64,000 nt of DNA from Curtobacterium sp. MCBA15_012 (GTDB taxonomy: Bacteria > Actinomycetota > Actinomycetes > Actinomycetales > Microbacteriaceae), in assembly GCF_001864935.2 (NCBI RefSeq), contig NZ_CP126267.1, positions 3,100,001 through 3,164,000 of the forward strand, in the 5' to 3' direction. Of this stretch, positions 8,788 through 17,770 are shown piece by piece (the first letter of the stretch is position 1; each line of letters opens with the position of its first letter). The position numbers and the translations under genes were made by a program. Below the pieces are notes generated by a model. It saw only the letters and a program-made list of their open reading frames with translations. It had not been told where the DNA came from and searched no databases.

Positions 8788-9141
8788 GTGCCCACCTACT
8801 CGTACCGCTGCACCGCCTGCGACAACGCCTTCGACATCAAGCAGTCGTTCTCCGACGCCACCCTCACCGAGTGCCCGGTGTGCGGCGGGCAGCTGCGCAA
8901 GGTCTTCTCGCCGGTGGGCGTGACCTTCAACGGCGGTGGCTTCTACCGCACCGACTCGCGCACGACGCCGAAGGAGTCCGGTTCGGCCGGCGGTTCGTCG
9001 TCCGGTTCGTCGTCGGCGGCGGGCTCGTCGGCCGGCGGCTCCTCGTCGGGCGGCTCGTCGTCGGCGGGCGGCTCGTCGTCGGGCGCGTCGAAGCCGGCGG
9101 CGTCCACGTCGTCGAAGCCCGCCGCTCCCGCGGGCTCCTGA
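8788..9141 (+). CDS. FmdB-family zinc-ribbon protein
   Basis: 117 residues, GTG start. Residues 1-45 are an FmdB/CxxC regulatory zinc ribbon: PTYSYRCTACDNAFDI then LTECPVCGGQLRKVFS, with two CxxC pairs. The rest is a low-complexity Ser/Gly/Ala tail of about 55 residues ending KPAAPAGS, presumably disordered. The molecular role of this family in actinobacteria is not established. It is tightly linked to the preceding folate gene. Confidence 0.88.
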   Translation: MPTYSYRCTACDNAFDIKQSFSDATLTECPVCGGQLRKVFSPVGVTFNGGGFYRTDSRTTPKESGSAGGSSSGSSSAAGSSAGGSSSGGSSSAGGSSSGASKPAASTSSKPAAPAGS

Positions 9142-9216
9142 CCTCGCGGTCTGCTCCTCGGTAGGGTCGCAGGCGTCGCCGACCGGCGGCGGTCCGACCT
9201 TCGGAAGGAGAGTCCC

Positions 9217-9717
9217 GTGAAGGGGTTCAAGGAGTTCCTGCTCCGCGGCAACGTGATCGACCTCGCAGTCGCGGTCGTCATCGGTGCTGCGTTCACCGCC
9301 ATCGTCACGGCGATCGTCACGAGCCTGATCAACCCGCTCATCGGCGCGGTGTTCAACGCGTCGAGCCTCGACAAGGCGCTCATCGTCGCGATCCCGACGA
9401 CCTCGGGCGGCAGCGCGAAGCTGCTCTTCGGCGCGATCATCGGCGCCGTGCTCAACTTCGTCATCGTCGCGGCGGTCGTGTACTTCGCGCTCGTCCTGCC
9501 GGTGAACCACCTCCGGAAGGCCGCGTTCGAGCGGGTCAAGAACGACCAGGAGCAGACGCCGCAGGACGTCCCGCCGACCGACGTCGAGGTCCTGCTCGAG
9601 ATCCGCGACCTGCTCCGGTCGCAGAACGGCGGCGCGGTCGGGACGGGTGGCGGTGCGCACATCGCGCCGTCGACCACTCCCGAGGGCCCGGGGATCAGCG
9701 GCACGACGAAGCTGTAG
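9217..9717 (+). CDS. mscL: Large-conductance mechanosensitive channel
   Basis: 166 residues. MscL opens under membrane tension to release solutes during hypo-osmotic shock. The start MKGFKEFLLRGNVIDLAVAVVIGAAFTAIV is the conserved amphipathic helix and TM1; TM2 is FGAIIGAVLNFVIVAAVVYFAL, followed by a cytoplasmic helix (LLEIRDLLRSQ). It is longer than the common 130-150 residues because of a Gly/Thr-rich tail. GTG start with GGAAGGAGA upstream. Confidence 0.95.
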   Translation: MKGFKEFLLRGNVIDLAVAVVIGAAFTAIVTAIVTSLINPLIGAVFNASSLDKALIVAIPTTSGGSAKLLFGAIIGAVLNFVIVAAVVYFALVLPVNHLRKAAFERVKNDQEQTPQDVPPTDVEVLLEIRDLLRSQNGGAVGTGGGAHIAPSTTPEGPGISGTTKL

Positions 9718-9780
9718 CGCGCGGCGCGGCCGCGGCCGCGCGCGCTCGCGGCCGCGCGCGACCGCTCGCGCTCGCACTTC

Positions 9781-9840
9781 GCACAACGGGAAGCCGTTCG
9801 CACCACGGGAATCCGTGGTGCGAACGGCTTTCCGTTGTGC
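9781..9840. repeat. Long palindromic repeat, family B copy 2
   Basis: A 60-bp inverted repeat with 28-nt arms and one mismatch; outer arms GCACAACGG/CCGTTGTGC, inner stem CGTTCGCACCACGG with loop GAAT. It is related to 3277-3336. The 288-base gap 9718-10005 otherwise holds CG-rich low-complexity sequence and the hexamer run at 9886-9936. Confidence 0.8.
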
Positions 9841-9885
9841 GCGAGCACCTCGCGCCGGGTCGCGACCCGCGTCGGCAGCGGCGGG

Positions 9886-9936
9886 ACGGCGACGGCGATG
9901 GCGATGGCAGCGGCGACGGCGACGGCGACGGACAGC
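9886..9936. repeat. GGCGAC/GGCGAT hexamer microsatellite
   Basis: About eight imperfect copies of GGCGAY with one AGC interruption in noncoding sequence between mscL and pgsA. Confidence 0.7.
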
Positions 9937-10005
9937 AGCGGTCCGCGGGCCGTCCCCAGCAGCTCGGTACGCCGCGAGCGGCCGGGCCGCCGGACCGCCG
10001 GGCCC

Positions 10006-10590
10006 TCAGGCCGTGCGGGACGCCAGGCGGTGCTTCGCGGACAGCGCCCGGACGTACTGCACGCCCGCGACCACGTGCCCGACGGTCCCGGCCCACACGA
10101 ACACGAGGGCGAGGATCCGCACCCAGTCGTGGTCGGCCGCGAACGACGTCGACGAGAACAGCAGCAGCGGCAGGCCGACGAACAGCAGCGCGGACCGGAT
10201 CTTGCCCGTCCAGGTCACGTCGAGGTCGGGGTCGCCGCGGAACCACAGCCCGGACAGCAGCGCCAGCACCGCGTCGACGAGGACGATGATCGCGACGCTC
10301 GGCCACGGCAGCAGCCCGACGAGCACGAGCGACAGCACGATCGCGATGATCGCCAGCCGGTCGGCGATGGGGTCGAGGGCCTTGCCGAGCTTGGACCCCT
10401 GGTCGAACTTGCGGGCGATGAACCCGTCCGCCCAGTCGCTCACCCCGAGGACGACGAGCGTCACGAGTGCCCACCCCGAGTGGTGCGCGACCACGAGCCC
10501 GATGAACACGGGGATCAGCAGGAAGCGGACCACCGTGATCAGGTTGGGCCACGTCTGCCAGTCGGGGCGCTCCCGCACGGTGTTCGTCAT
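10006..10590 (-). CDS. pgsA: CDP-diacylglycerol--glycerol-3-phosphate 3-phosphatidyltransferase
   Basis: 194 residues with about five membrane segments. It makes phosphatidylglycerol-phosphate from CDP-diacylglycerol and glycerol-3-phosphate. The CDP-alcohol phosphotransferase motif is complete: DGFIAR then G...ALDPIAD, carrying the metal-binding aspartates. ATG 10590 is the start. Another CDP-alcohol transferase (for example PIP synthase) is possible, but NTVRERPDWQTWPNLITVVRFLLIPVF fits PgsA. It lies downstream of the 141-residue gene on the same strand. Confidence 0.9.
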   Translation of the reverse strand: MTNTVRERPDWQTWPNLITVVRFLLIPVFIGLVVAHHSGWALVTLVVLGVSDWADGFIARKFDQGSKLGKALDPIADRLAIIAIVLSLVLVGLLPWPSVAIIVLVDAVLALLSGLWFRGDPDLDVTWTGKIRSALLFVGLPLLLFSSTSFAADHDWVRILALVFVWAGTVGHVVAGVQYVRALSAKHRLASRTA

Positions 10591-10610
10591 CGCGTGCCAG
10601 GCTACCCGGC

Positions 10611-11036
10611 TCACCAGTGCGGCGGGACGTCGCGGAGGAGCTGGTCGTCGTTCTCCCCCGCGCGGTGCCGCGGCGGCTCCGGTGCGGGAGCCGGGTCGCT
10701 GCCCGGCACCGGCTGGGTGGTGACCCGCCTGCGGGGCCGGGTCGCGCCTCCCGGCCGGCCGTCGGCCTGCGGTCCGCCAGCCGCATCCGGGACGGGAGGC
10801 GCTGCCTCCGTCGCGTCGCCGGCCTGCGATCCGCCAGCCGCACCCGGGACGGGAGGCGCGGCTGCGGTCGCGTCGTCGGCTCGCGTCCACGTGCCCACGA
10901 GCTGGTCCGTGCCCGGCGTCACCGGGCCCGCGACCCGCGCCGCGCGACGCGACCCGCGCCGCCGCTGCGCGCTGCGCTGCTGCCCGTCGCCGAGCTGCCC
11001 GTCGCCGGGTGCTCCGTCGCCGTGCGTCCCGGTCAC
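10611..11036 (-). CDS. Hypothetical low-complexity protein coupled to helicase-like gene
   Basis: 141 residues, Pro/Ala/Gly/Arg-rich and probably disordered, ending GENDDQLLRDVPPHW. Its GTG at 11036 overlaps the TGA of the preceding helicase-like gene (GTGA), which argues for a real, translationally coupled gene in spite of its composition. The conserved-looking acidic/aromatic C-terminus may be a docking peptide. Function is unknown. The gene contains two copies of the repeated GGGAGGCGC word. Confidence 0.55.
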   Translation of the reverse strand: MTGTHGDGAPGDGQLGDGQQRSAQRRRGSRRAARVAGPVTPGTDQLVGTWTRADDATAAAPPVPGAAGGSQAGDATEAAPPVPDAAGGPQADGRPGGATRPRRRVTTQPVPGSDPAPAPEPPRHRAGENDDQLLRDVPPHW

Positions 11037-14000
11037 CGGCGAGCGGGGACCGGCGGGATCGAGATCTCCTGCGTGGCGCCACGGTCGACGCCGAGCACCG
11101 ACGCCACGGTGTCCGCGACGCGGTCCGGGTCGGAGAACAGCTGGAACGCGTGCACGCGCACGTAGTGCCAGCCGAGACGCCGGAGCACCTCGGGCCGCAG
11201 GCGCAGCGTCTCGCGCAGCGAACCGCGGACGAGCGACGCGTCGGTCTCGATCGTGACGCAGACGCCGCCGTGCGCCGCGACGAGCCCGAGCTTGCCGCGG
11301 TGCCCGAGCGCGACCGGGATGCCGCGCATCTCGAGGCGTCGGGCCAGGTCGACGAGCAGCGGGTCGGAGTCGTCCGGCACGTACTCGGCGGTGGTGCGTG
11401 CCCGGACCTCGGCGAGGATCTCCGCGAGCGCGACGGTGCCGTGGCCCATCCGCTCGGCCTCGATGTCGGACGGCTGGAAGCACGTGACGATCACCATCGA
11501 GCGGCGGGCCCGGGTCATCGCGACCGCGAGCAGCCGCTCCCCGCCCGGCTTGCCGAGGGCACCGAAGTCGCGCAGGACCCGCCCGTGCGGGGTGCGGCCG
11601 TAACCGATCGAGAACACGACGCGGTCGCGGCTCTGGGCGACCGACTGCTCGAGCGTCGCGACGATGAACGGTTCGGCGCGGTCGCCGATGACGAACTCGG
11701 TGAGGTCCTTGTGCCCCTGCGCCGCGGTCAGGACCGCCTGCTCGACCCGGACCGCGTGCTTCGCGGAAGCCGTGATGACCATGAGCGACTCGGTCGGCCG
11801 GGTGCGGGCGTGCTCCATCACGAGCCGGACGACGCGGTCCACCTCGGCGTCGACGCTCTCGACCGCTCCGGACTCGGGGTCCGGCACGGCCTTGCCGTCG
11901 CTGACGTAGTCGATCGCGATCGAGCCGTGGCCGAGGAACGACCCGGCCCACGGCAGCGACTCGATGCGACCGCCGTAGAAGCGGCGGTTCACGAGCTCGG
12001 CGAGGTCCTCGCCACCGGCACGGTACGACCGGGTCAGGGACAGCGTCGGGAGCAGCGTGGAGAGCTTCGCGAGCGCGGAGTCGGCGTGCAGCGCGTCGAG
12101 GGTGCCCTCGTCGACCTGGAGCGCACGGTGGTCGGGGTCGACCGCGATCCGGAACGGCGACGGCGTCTGCGTCACCGGGTCGCCGAACGCGACGGTCTGG
12201 CGGGCGCGGCGGACGGCTCCGACGGTCTCGGCGATCGTGACGGCCCCGGCGTCAACCAGGATCACGGTGTCGAACGGCATCGTGTCGGCGATCTCGGCGA
12301 CCTCGTACGGCGAGGCGAGCCAGACCGGCGCGATCGACCGGGACAGGTGCGGCGCGGAGTCCTGCAGCAGGCGCGAGGTGATCGCGCCCTCCTTGAGCTG
12401 CGTCTTCAGCGCGGCGGCCTCGTCCGGCCAGTCGACGAGCCCGACCTTCCAGTTCTCGGCGAGCTGCCACGCCAGGCCCTGGGAGACCCCGGCCGCGTGC
12501 GCGTCGTCGACGAGCCGGAAGTCGGCCTCGACCCGGTCGAGCATGTCGGTGTTGCCGCCGAGCAGCGCCCGGTCGGACTCGAGCATCGTCTCGAGGGCGG
12601 ACTGCCACCACGCGAGCTCGAGCTCGGCGGGCACCTGGGTGTCCGGCACGTGGCGGTTGGCGAGGTCGGTGAACAGCGGCTCGAGCTGCAGGTCGCGCAG
12701 GGTCTGCATGAGCTCGGTGCGCTCCTGCAGGTTGTGCAGGACGTCGGAGTCCTCGGCCAGGCGCGCGACGGTCGGGACGAGCTCGTCGATCGGCAGGTTG
12801 GCCAGCTGGGACTCGCGGGAGGTGCGGCCGAGCGGCTCGTCCAGGCGCGCGAGGTCCTGCACGACGTTCGAGAACAGCACCTGCACGTCGCCGATGCCGG
12901 TGGGCACCTCGGGGTTCACGCCGGCGGCGACGTAGCGCTGCCAGAGGACGCGCTGCTGCTGCACACGGGTGAGCGCCTCGTGCAGGTCGGACACGTGCAC
13001 GCCCGGGCGGACGTACTCGCGGGCGAGCTTCTTGAGCCGGCGGCGGTTCGTCGAGGACATCGGGGCGCCCTCGCCGCGCGGGGCGGTGGCGGCGACGAGC
13101 TCGGAGACGGACCGGTCGAACACGACCGGCAGGAAGCGGTCGAGGGTGTCGCGGATCTCGGTGAGCAGGCGGAGGTAGATGCCGAGCTCGTTGATCGTCG
13201 TGAACTGCCGCATGTGCGTCGAGGCGACGAGGTCCTGGGCGCGACGGAGCAGCGTCGGCAGCCCCTCGGCGTCGAGGTCCTGCGCGGTGCGGTGCGCACG
13301 CTGCGCCCCGTCGCTCGAGCCGAACTTCGCGCCGTACCAGGGCGAGTCGTCGGGGCCGTAGCGGAACTCGCCGAGGTTCGCGGCGCTGACCATCGTCTCG
13401 GCGACGCGCGAGCGCCCCTCGACCATGCTCGTCACCGAGGTCGCGGACAACCGGGCGGTCGTCGACGGCGGCACTGGCAGCAGCGACAGTCGGGACAGCT
13501 CGACCAGGCAGTCGAGCACCGACACCCGGAACTCCGGGTGCACGCGGGTCAGCGAGCCGCGGTAGTCCTTGAGCACCTTGCGGAGCCGGACCAGGGCGTC
13601 GTCGACCTCGCGGAGGTTCGGGCGCGACGCCTTCTCGTTGCGGGCGATCGCGCGGACGACGTCACGGCGGAGCGTCGAGGGCGTGACGGCGACGCCGGGC
13701 AGCTGCACCTCGGCGAAGCGTGCGGCGATCCCGCGCAGGGTCGCGCGGCGGGGGCTGACGACGAGGACGCGCTTGTTCGCGGCGACGAGGCCGCCGAGCG
13801 CGTTGACGATCGTCTGGGTGCCGCCGGTGCCCGGGAGGGTCTTCACGACGATCGAGTTGCCGGCCGTGATCTGCGCGATCACGTTCTCCTGCTCGTCGTC
13901 GGCGTCGAGCAGGAGCGTGTCGGTCTCGGGGCTGCGCTCGTCGGACGGGGTCTGCTCGACCGGGTGGTACGACTGCTCGACCTGCCACTTCGCGCTCGGG

Positions 14001-14755
14001 TTGCCGGCGAGGGCGTCGAGCACCGGGTGGGACAGGTCGCCCGTGTCCTCGACGAGGCCGTCGGCGACCTGGGCGAACGTCGAGACGACGAGGCGTGCGT
14101 GCACCGAGAAGCCCGGGATGTGCGCCGTGAGGCCGCGGAGCCGGTCGATCACCGGGTTCGGTGTGAACGAGCCGTCCTGCTGGGCGAGCGCGACGAAGGA
14201 CTGCGCGTCGAGGATGACGCCGTACTGCTCGTGCAGGGCGTCGGCGAGGCCGGGGTTGAGCACGGGTTCGCCGAGCAGCCGGACCTCGAAGTCACGGCCG
14301 TGGCGCCGGATCGCGAGCGGGCGGAGCAGCACCGGGCCGCGGAAGTGCTCGTCGCCGTGCTGCCAGTCGGCCATGCCGATGCCGAGCTTCACGGCGTCGA
14401 TGCCGCGCACGGTGGCGAGCTCGGTGCCCTTCTCCTCGACGCGGGCCGCCGCGACGCGGGCGGCGCGGAGCGCCACCTCGTCGCGGATGAGGCTCGACAG
14501 CAGGGTGGTCTTGCCGGTGATGAACTGCGCGAGACCACCGGGGTGCGTGGTCGACAGCTCGATGCGTGCGCGCGGGTGGTCGCTGAAGTGGATCAGCGGG
14601 CTGGTGCCGCCGACCCCGGTCAGCTGCTTCCGCCAGGCGTCCCACGCGGGTTCGGCGGCGTTGCCGGCCTGGAGGCGCGGGTCGCCGAGGCTGATGGCCT
14701 GCGGACTCGTGAGCTGCAGCTCCGGTCGCAGGGTGCGGTCCGGTTCGTCCGTCAC
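11033..14755 (-). CDS. SF1-helicase-like protein with degenerate ATPase motifs
   Basis: 1240 residues. The architecture is that of an AAA_11/AAA_12 superfamily 1 helicase: an N-terminal region of 290 residues, a P-loop region near residue 306, an internal helical region, a second RecA-like domain, and a C-terminal 70-residue part (GGVCVTIETDAS...EVLRRLGWHYVRVHAF) like restriction-endonuclease-type tails of related helicases. The P-loop reads LPGTGGTQTIVN, so the Walker A lysine is glycine; Walker B reads TVILVDAGAVT, without the DE pair. Motif VI-like VAMTRARRSMVIV is kept. It may bind nucleic acid without hydrolysing ATP. GTG 14755 is chosen for AGGAAGAG upstream; GTG 14938 is in frame but lacks a site. 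Confidence 0.75.
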   Translation of the reverse strand: MTDEPDRTLRPELQLTSPQAISLGDPRLQAGNAAEPAWDAWRKQLTGVGGTSPLIHFSDHPRARIELSTTHPGGLAQFITGKTTLLSSLIRDEVALRAARVAAARVEEKGTELATVRGIDAVKLGIGMADWQHGDEHFRGPVLLRPLAIRRHGRDFEVRLLGEPVLNPGLADALHEQYGVILDAQSFVALAQQDGSFTPNPVIDRLRGLTAHIPGFSVHARLVVSTFAQVADGLVEDTGDLSHPVLDALAGNPSAKWQVEQSYHPVEQTPSDERSPETDTLLLDADDEQENVIAQITAGNSIVVKTLPGTGGTQTIVNALGGLVAANKRVLVVSPRRATLRGIAARFAEVQLPGVAVTPSTLRRDVVRAIARNEKASRPNLREVDDALVRLRKVLKDYRGSLTRVHPEFRVSVLDCLVELSRLSLLPVPPSTTARLSATSVTSMVEGRSRVAETMVSAANLGEFRYGPDDSPWYGAKFGSSDGAQRAHRTAQDLDAEGLPTLLRRAQDLVASTHMRQFTTINELGIYLRLLTEIRDTLDRFLPVVFDRSVSELVAATAPRGEGAPMSSTNRRRLKKLAREYVRPGVHVSDLHEALTRVQQQRVLWQRYVAAGVNPEVPTGIGDVQVLFSNVVQDLARLDEPLGRTSRESQLANLPIDELVPTVARLAEDSDVLHNLQERTELMQTLRDLQLEPLFTDLANRHVPDTQVPAELELAWWQSALETMLESDRALLGGNTDMLDRVEADFRLVDDAHAAGVSQGLAWQLAENWKVGLVDWPDEAAALKTQLKEGAITSRLLQDSAPHLSRSIAPVWLASPYEVAEIADTMPFDTVILVDAGAVTIAETVGAVRRARQTVAFGDPVTQTPSPFRIAVDPDHRALQVDEGTLDALHADSALAKLSTLLPTLSLTRSYRAGGEDLAELVNRRFYGGRIESLPWAGSFLGHGSIAIDYVSDGKAVPDPESGAVESVDAEVDRVVRLVMEHARTRPTESLMVITASAKHAVRVEQAVLTAAQGHKDLTEFVIGDRAEPFIVATLEQSVAQSRDRVVFSIGYGRTPHGRVLRDFGALGKPGGERLLAVAMTRARRSMVIVTCFQPSDIEAERMGHGTVALAEILAEVRARTTAEYVPDDSDPLLVDLARRLEMRGIPVALGHRGKLGLVAAHGGVCVTIETDASLVRGSLRETLRLRPEVLRRLGWHYVRVHAFQLFSDPDRVADTVASVLGVDRGATQEISIPPVPARR

Positions 14756-15048
14756 GGCGGTCTCTTCCTGCTGGTCCCGTCGGTCCCCTGCCGGTCCGCC
14801 GCTGCGCGGCTGTCCGCTCGTCGCGCGGTCGTCCCCCGACCGGTCGTCGGTGGCCGCGGCGCCGTCGCGGGCGGGGGCGTCGCCGTCCACGCCGCCCTCG
14901 TCGCCCCTCGTCCTGTCCGCTCGCCACACATCGGACACTGTAGGCGGAAGCGACCGGCGCGTCGGCCAACGACCCGGGTTTCGGGGATTCCGGCGGGAGC
15001 GCCGGGGTGGTCCGGCGGCCGCATCGCGCGATGTGGTACCAACGGGGC

Positions 15049-15921
15049 ATGGCCATCGACGACCGCACCGCTGAGTCCACCCCCACGCCGAACCGGCGTC
15101 GATCGGTCCCCGCCGAGATCTCCCGCTCGTGGCTGCTCGTGCCCGGGACCGCCGCCGACCGCTTCGAGCGGGCCCAGCGCTCACGTGCCGACCAGATCAT
15201 CCTCGACGTCGAGGACGCGGTCGACCCGGCCGCGAAGCCCGGCGCCCGCGCGACCGTGGCGTCCTGGCTCGCCGGCGGCGGCGAGGCCTGGGTGCGGATC
15301 AACGACGTGACGACGGACTTCTGGGCCGACGACGTCGAGGAGCTCCGCGGCCTCCCGGGTCTGCAGGGCGTGATGCTCGCGAAGACCGAGTCCCCCGCGC
15401 AGGTCACCGACACGTGGCACCGCCTCGGCGGCCACACCCCGGTGATCGCGCTCGTCGAGTCGGCGCTCGGGATCGAGGAGGCGACGTCGATCGCCAAGGC
15501 CCAGGGCGCGTTCCGTCTGGCCTTCGGTTCCGGCGACTACCGCCGGGACACGGGTGCCTCGGCCGACACCCTCGCGATGGCGTACCCGCGGTCCCGCCTG
15601 GTCGTGGCGTCGCGGGTGGGCGACCTGCCCGGCCCGATCGACGGCCCGACGGTCGGCTCGGCGCACGCGATCCTGCGTGAGCAGTCCCAGGTCGCGGTGT
15701 CGCTCGGCCTGACCGGCAAGCTCTGCCTCGACACCGAGCAGCTGCCGGTCATCAACGAGGTCATCTCACCGACGCCGACCGACGTCGCCTGGGCGCAGGA
15801 CTTCCTGGACGACTTCGAGGCGCGCGGCCAGGTCATCCGCGACGGCTCGGACCTGCCGCGGCTCGGCCGGGCGCAGAAGATCCAGCGGCTCGCCCGGGCC
15901 TTCGGCGTCGAGGCACGGTAG
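15049..15921 (+). CDS. HpcH/HpaI-family lyase, CitE-like
   Basis: 290 residues. CitE-like proteins cleave citryl-CoA, malyl-CoA or similar beta-hydroxyacyl-CoA esters. SRSWLLVPGTAADRFERA, the metal-binding region ILDVEDAVDP, WVRIND, VMLAKTES, ALVESALGIEEA (Glu ligand) and FGSGDYRRD (Asp ligand) are in the expected order. The CitD/CitF partners are absent, so it is a stand-alone CitE-like lyase or thioesterase of unknown substrate. ATG 15049 is used; the next gene follows after 9 bp. Confidence 0.88.
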   Translation: MAIDDRTAESTPTPNRRRSVPAEISRSWLLVPGTAADRFERAQRSRADQIILDVEDAVDPAAKPGARATVASWLAGGGEAWVRINDVTTDFWADDVEELRGLPGLQGVMLAKTESPAQVTDTWHRLGGHTPVIALVESALGIEEATSIAKAQGAFRLAFGSGDYRRDTGASADTLAMAYPRSRLVVASRVGDLPGPIDGPTVGSAHAILREQSQVAVSLGLTGKLCLDTEQLPVINEVISPTPTDVAWAQDFLDDFEARGQVIRDGSDLPRLGRAQKIQRLARAFGVEAR

Positions 15922-15930
15922 GACGGTCCC

Positions 15931-16437
15931 ATGACCTGGTCGAACGTCCCCGGCGGTCCGCCGCAGTCCGCTCCCGGTGCCCCGCGTCCCGAGCACGACC
16001 GCGACGCCGAGGCACGGCGCACGGCCTGGGAGCGCGGTGGCACGACGCTCTTCCCCGCCGCGAAGATCGCCGACCGGGTGTCGACCGTCCTCCTGCTGGT
16101 CTTCGGCGCGGTGATGACCGTCGTCACCGTGGTCGTGGGCGTGATCGGGGTGGCCTCGGCGACGACCTCGTGCGACGCGGCGACGGGGTGTTCGCCCGGT
16201 GGGTACCTCGGCGGTGCGGCGATCGCGGCGGGTGGCTCGTTCGTGGTGGGGGTCGCCACGGTCGTCCTCGCGGTCGGGGCCTGGGTGCGCCGACGCTCGT
16301 CGTGGTGGATCGCGGCGATCGGCTTCGTGCTCGCGGTGGCCTGCATCGCGTGGGGCGGGGTCGTGTTCGCCGACGCGGCCGACGGTGCCGGGAGCACCGG
16401 GACCGCGGGGAACGCGACGGCGTCGGCGCCCGCCTGA
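15931..16437 (+). CDS. Hypothetical four-helix membrane protein
   Basis: 168 residues. A Pro-rich cytoplasmic N-terminus (about 45 residues) precedes hydrophobic segments at about 50-75, 92-113 and 122-145. Two cysteines (TTSCDAATGCSPGG) lie in the first outer loop and could form a disulfide. Family not recognised. It probably forms a two-gene unit with the CitE-like gene. Confidence 0.7.
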   Translation: MTWSNVPGGPPQSAPGAPRPEHDRDAEARRTAWERGGTTLFPAAKIADRVSTVLLLVFGAVMTVVTVVVGVIGVASATTSCDAATGCSPGGYLGGAAIAAGGSFVVGVATVVLAVGAWVRRRSSWWIAAIGFVLAVACIAWGGVVFADAADGAGSTGTAGNATASAPA

Positions 16438-16479
16438 CCGACCCGACACGCACGCGCCGCCCGGCGTAGCCTGCCGCGC

Positions 16480-17724
16480 ATGGTGACCGTGTCGCGCACG
16501 ACCGTGGCCGTCGTCGGCGGCGGTCCCGCCGGCGTCGTGCTCGGCCTGCTGCTCGCCCGCGGCGGTGTCGACGTACGCGTCGTCGAGTCGCACGACGACT
16601 TCCTCCGCGACTTCCGCGGCGACACCGTGCACGCCTCGACGATCCGACTGCTCGACGAGCTCGGGCTCGGGGAGCGCTTCCGTGCGCTGCCGCAGACCCG
16701 GCTCGACGACCTGTCCCTCCCCCGCCCGGACGGTTCGCGCGTGGTGCTCGGGGAGTTCTCGCGGCTGCGTCCACCGTACGACCACGTCGCGATGGTGCCG
16801 CAGTGGGACCTGCTCGACCTGCTCACCACCGCCGCCCGCGAGGAACCGTCGTTCACGATCTCGATGGGCACGGCCGCGAGCGGGCCCATCGTCGAGGACG
16901 GGGTCGTCACGGGCGTCCACCTGCACCCGCGCCACGGGGGCGGTCCCGAGGAGCTGCGCGCCGACGTCGTGGTGGCCTGCGACGGACGGAACTCGGTGCT
17001 GCGGACCGCCGCCGGGCTCCGGCCGCGGCGCTTCCGCGTGGGGTTCGACACGTGGTGGTTCCGGCTGCCCCGCCGTGCCGGCGACGACGGCGCCGCACTG
17101 GTCCCCGCGTTCGACGGCCGTGACGTCCTGCTCGCCTTCCCCCGACGGGACCACCACCAGGTCGCGTACTTCGCGCCGAAGGGGTCGGACCCGGCGCTGC
17201 GTGCCGCGGGAGTGGCGGCGTTCCGGGCGACGGTCGCGCGGCTGCGGCCGGACCTGGCCGACCGGGTGGGCGCGATCCGGTCGATGGACGACGTGCACGT
17301 GCTCGACGTGCGGCTCGACCGGCTGCGGCGCTGGTGGCGGCCGGGGCTGCTCTGCATCGGGGACGCCGCGCACGCGATGTCCCCGGCGGGCGGGGTCGGG
17401 ATCAACCTGGCGGTGCAGGACGCGGTCGCGACCGCCACTGCACTCGTGCCCGCGCTCCGTCGGGGGCTGCACGGACGGGCGCTCGACCCGGTGCTGCGCG
17501 CCGTCCAGCGACGCCGGACCCCGCCGACCGTGGCCGTGCAGGCGGCGCAGCGGCTCCTGCACCGGGTCGTGTTCGAGCGTGCCTTCGCCGGGCGGACGGC
17601 GGGCGGACCACCGCTCCTGCCCGTGCTCCTCGCCCGCTGGGTGCCACCGGCCCGGTGGGCGTACGCCCGGGCGGTCGCGTTCGGACCGCTGCCGGAGCAC
17701 GCCCCGCCGTGGGCACGGCGCTGA
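16480..17724 (+). CDS. FAD-dependent aromatic-ring monooxygenase-like oxidoreductase
   Basis: 414 residues. It belongs to the PHBH/UbiH fold: the N-terminal FAD dinucleotide motif VVGGGPAGVVLGLLLARGG, the DG motif VVACDGRNSVLR, and the second FAD motif CIGDAAHAMSPAGGVGINLAVQD are all present. Such enzymes hydroxylate aromatic or polyketide substrates with NAD(P)H and oxygen. PRRFRVGFDTWWFRLPR is a substrate-domain strand. No pathway partners are nearby, so the substrate is unknown. Confidence 0.9.
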   Translation: MVTVSRTTVAVVGGGPAGVVLGLLLARGGVDVRVVESHDDFLRDFRGDTVHASTIRLLDELGLGERFRALPQTRLDDLSLPRPDGSRVVLGEFSRLRPPYDHVAMVPQWDLLDLLTTAAREEPSFTISMGTAASGPIVEDGVVTGVHLHPRHGGGPEELRADVVVACDGRNSVLRTAAGLRPRRFRVGFDTWWFRLPRRAGDDGAALVPAFDGRDVLLAFPRRDHHQVAYFAPKGSDPALRAAGVAAFRATVARLRPDLADRVGAIRSMDDVHVLDVRLDRLRRWWRPGLLCIGDAAHAMSPAGGVGINLAVQDAVATATALVPALRRGLHGRALDPVLRAVQRRRTPPTVAVQAAQRLLHRVVFERAFAGRTAGGPPLLPVLLARWVPPARWAYARAVAFGPLPEHAPPWARR

Positions 17725-17770
17725 CCGCAGCGGCGTCGGCCGTGGCGCGTGGACGGACCGCGGCGCGCGC

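Noticed and set aside
9837..10289. Gly-Asp-rich ORF over the GGCGAC repeat
   Set aside because: Runs into antisense of pgsA, no ribosome site, composition explained by the hexamer repeat.
11009..15310. 1433-codon plus-strand frame
   Set aside because: Exact antisense of the helicase-like gene; Arg/Val/Asp-rich shadow without domains.
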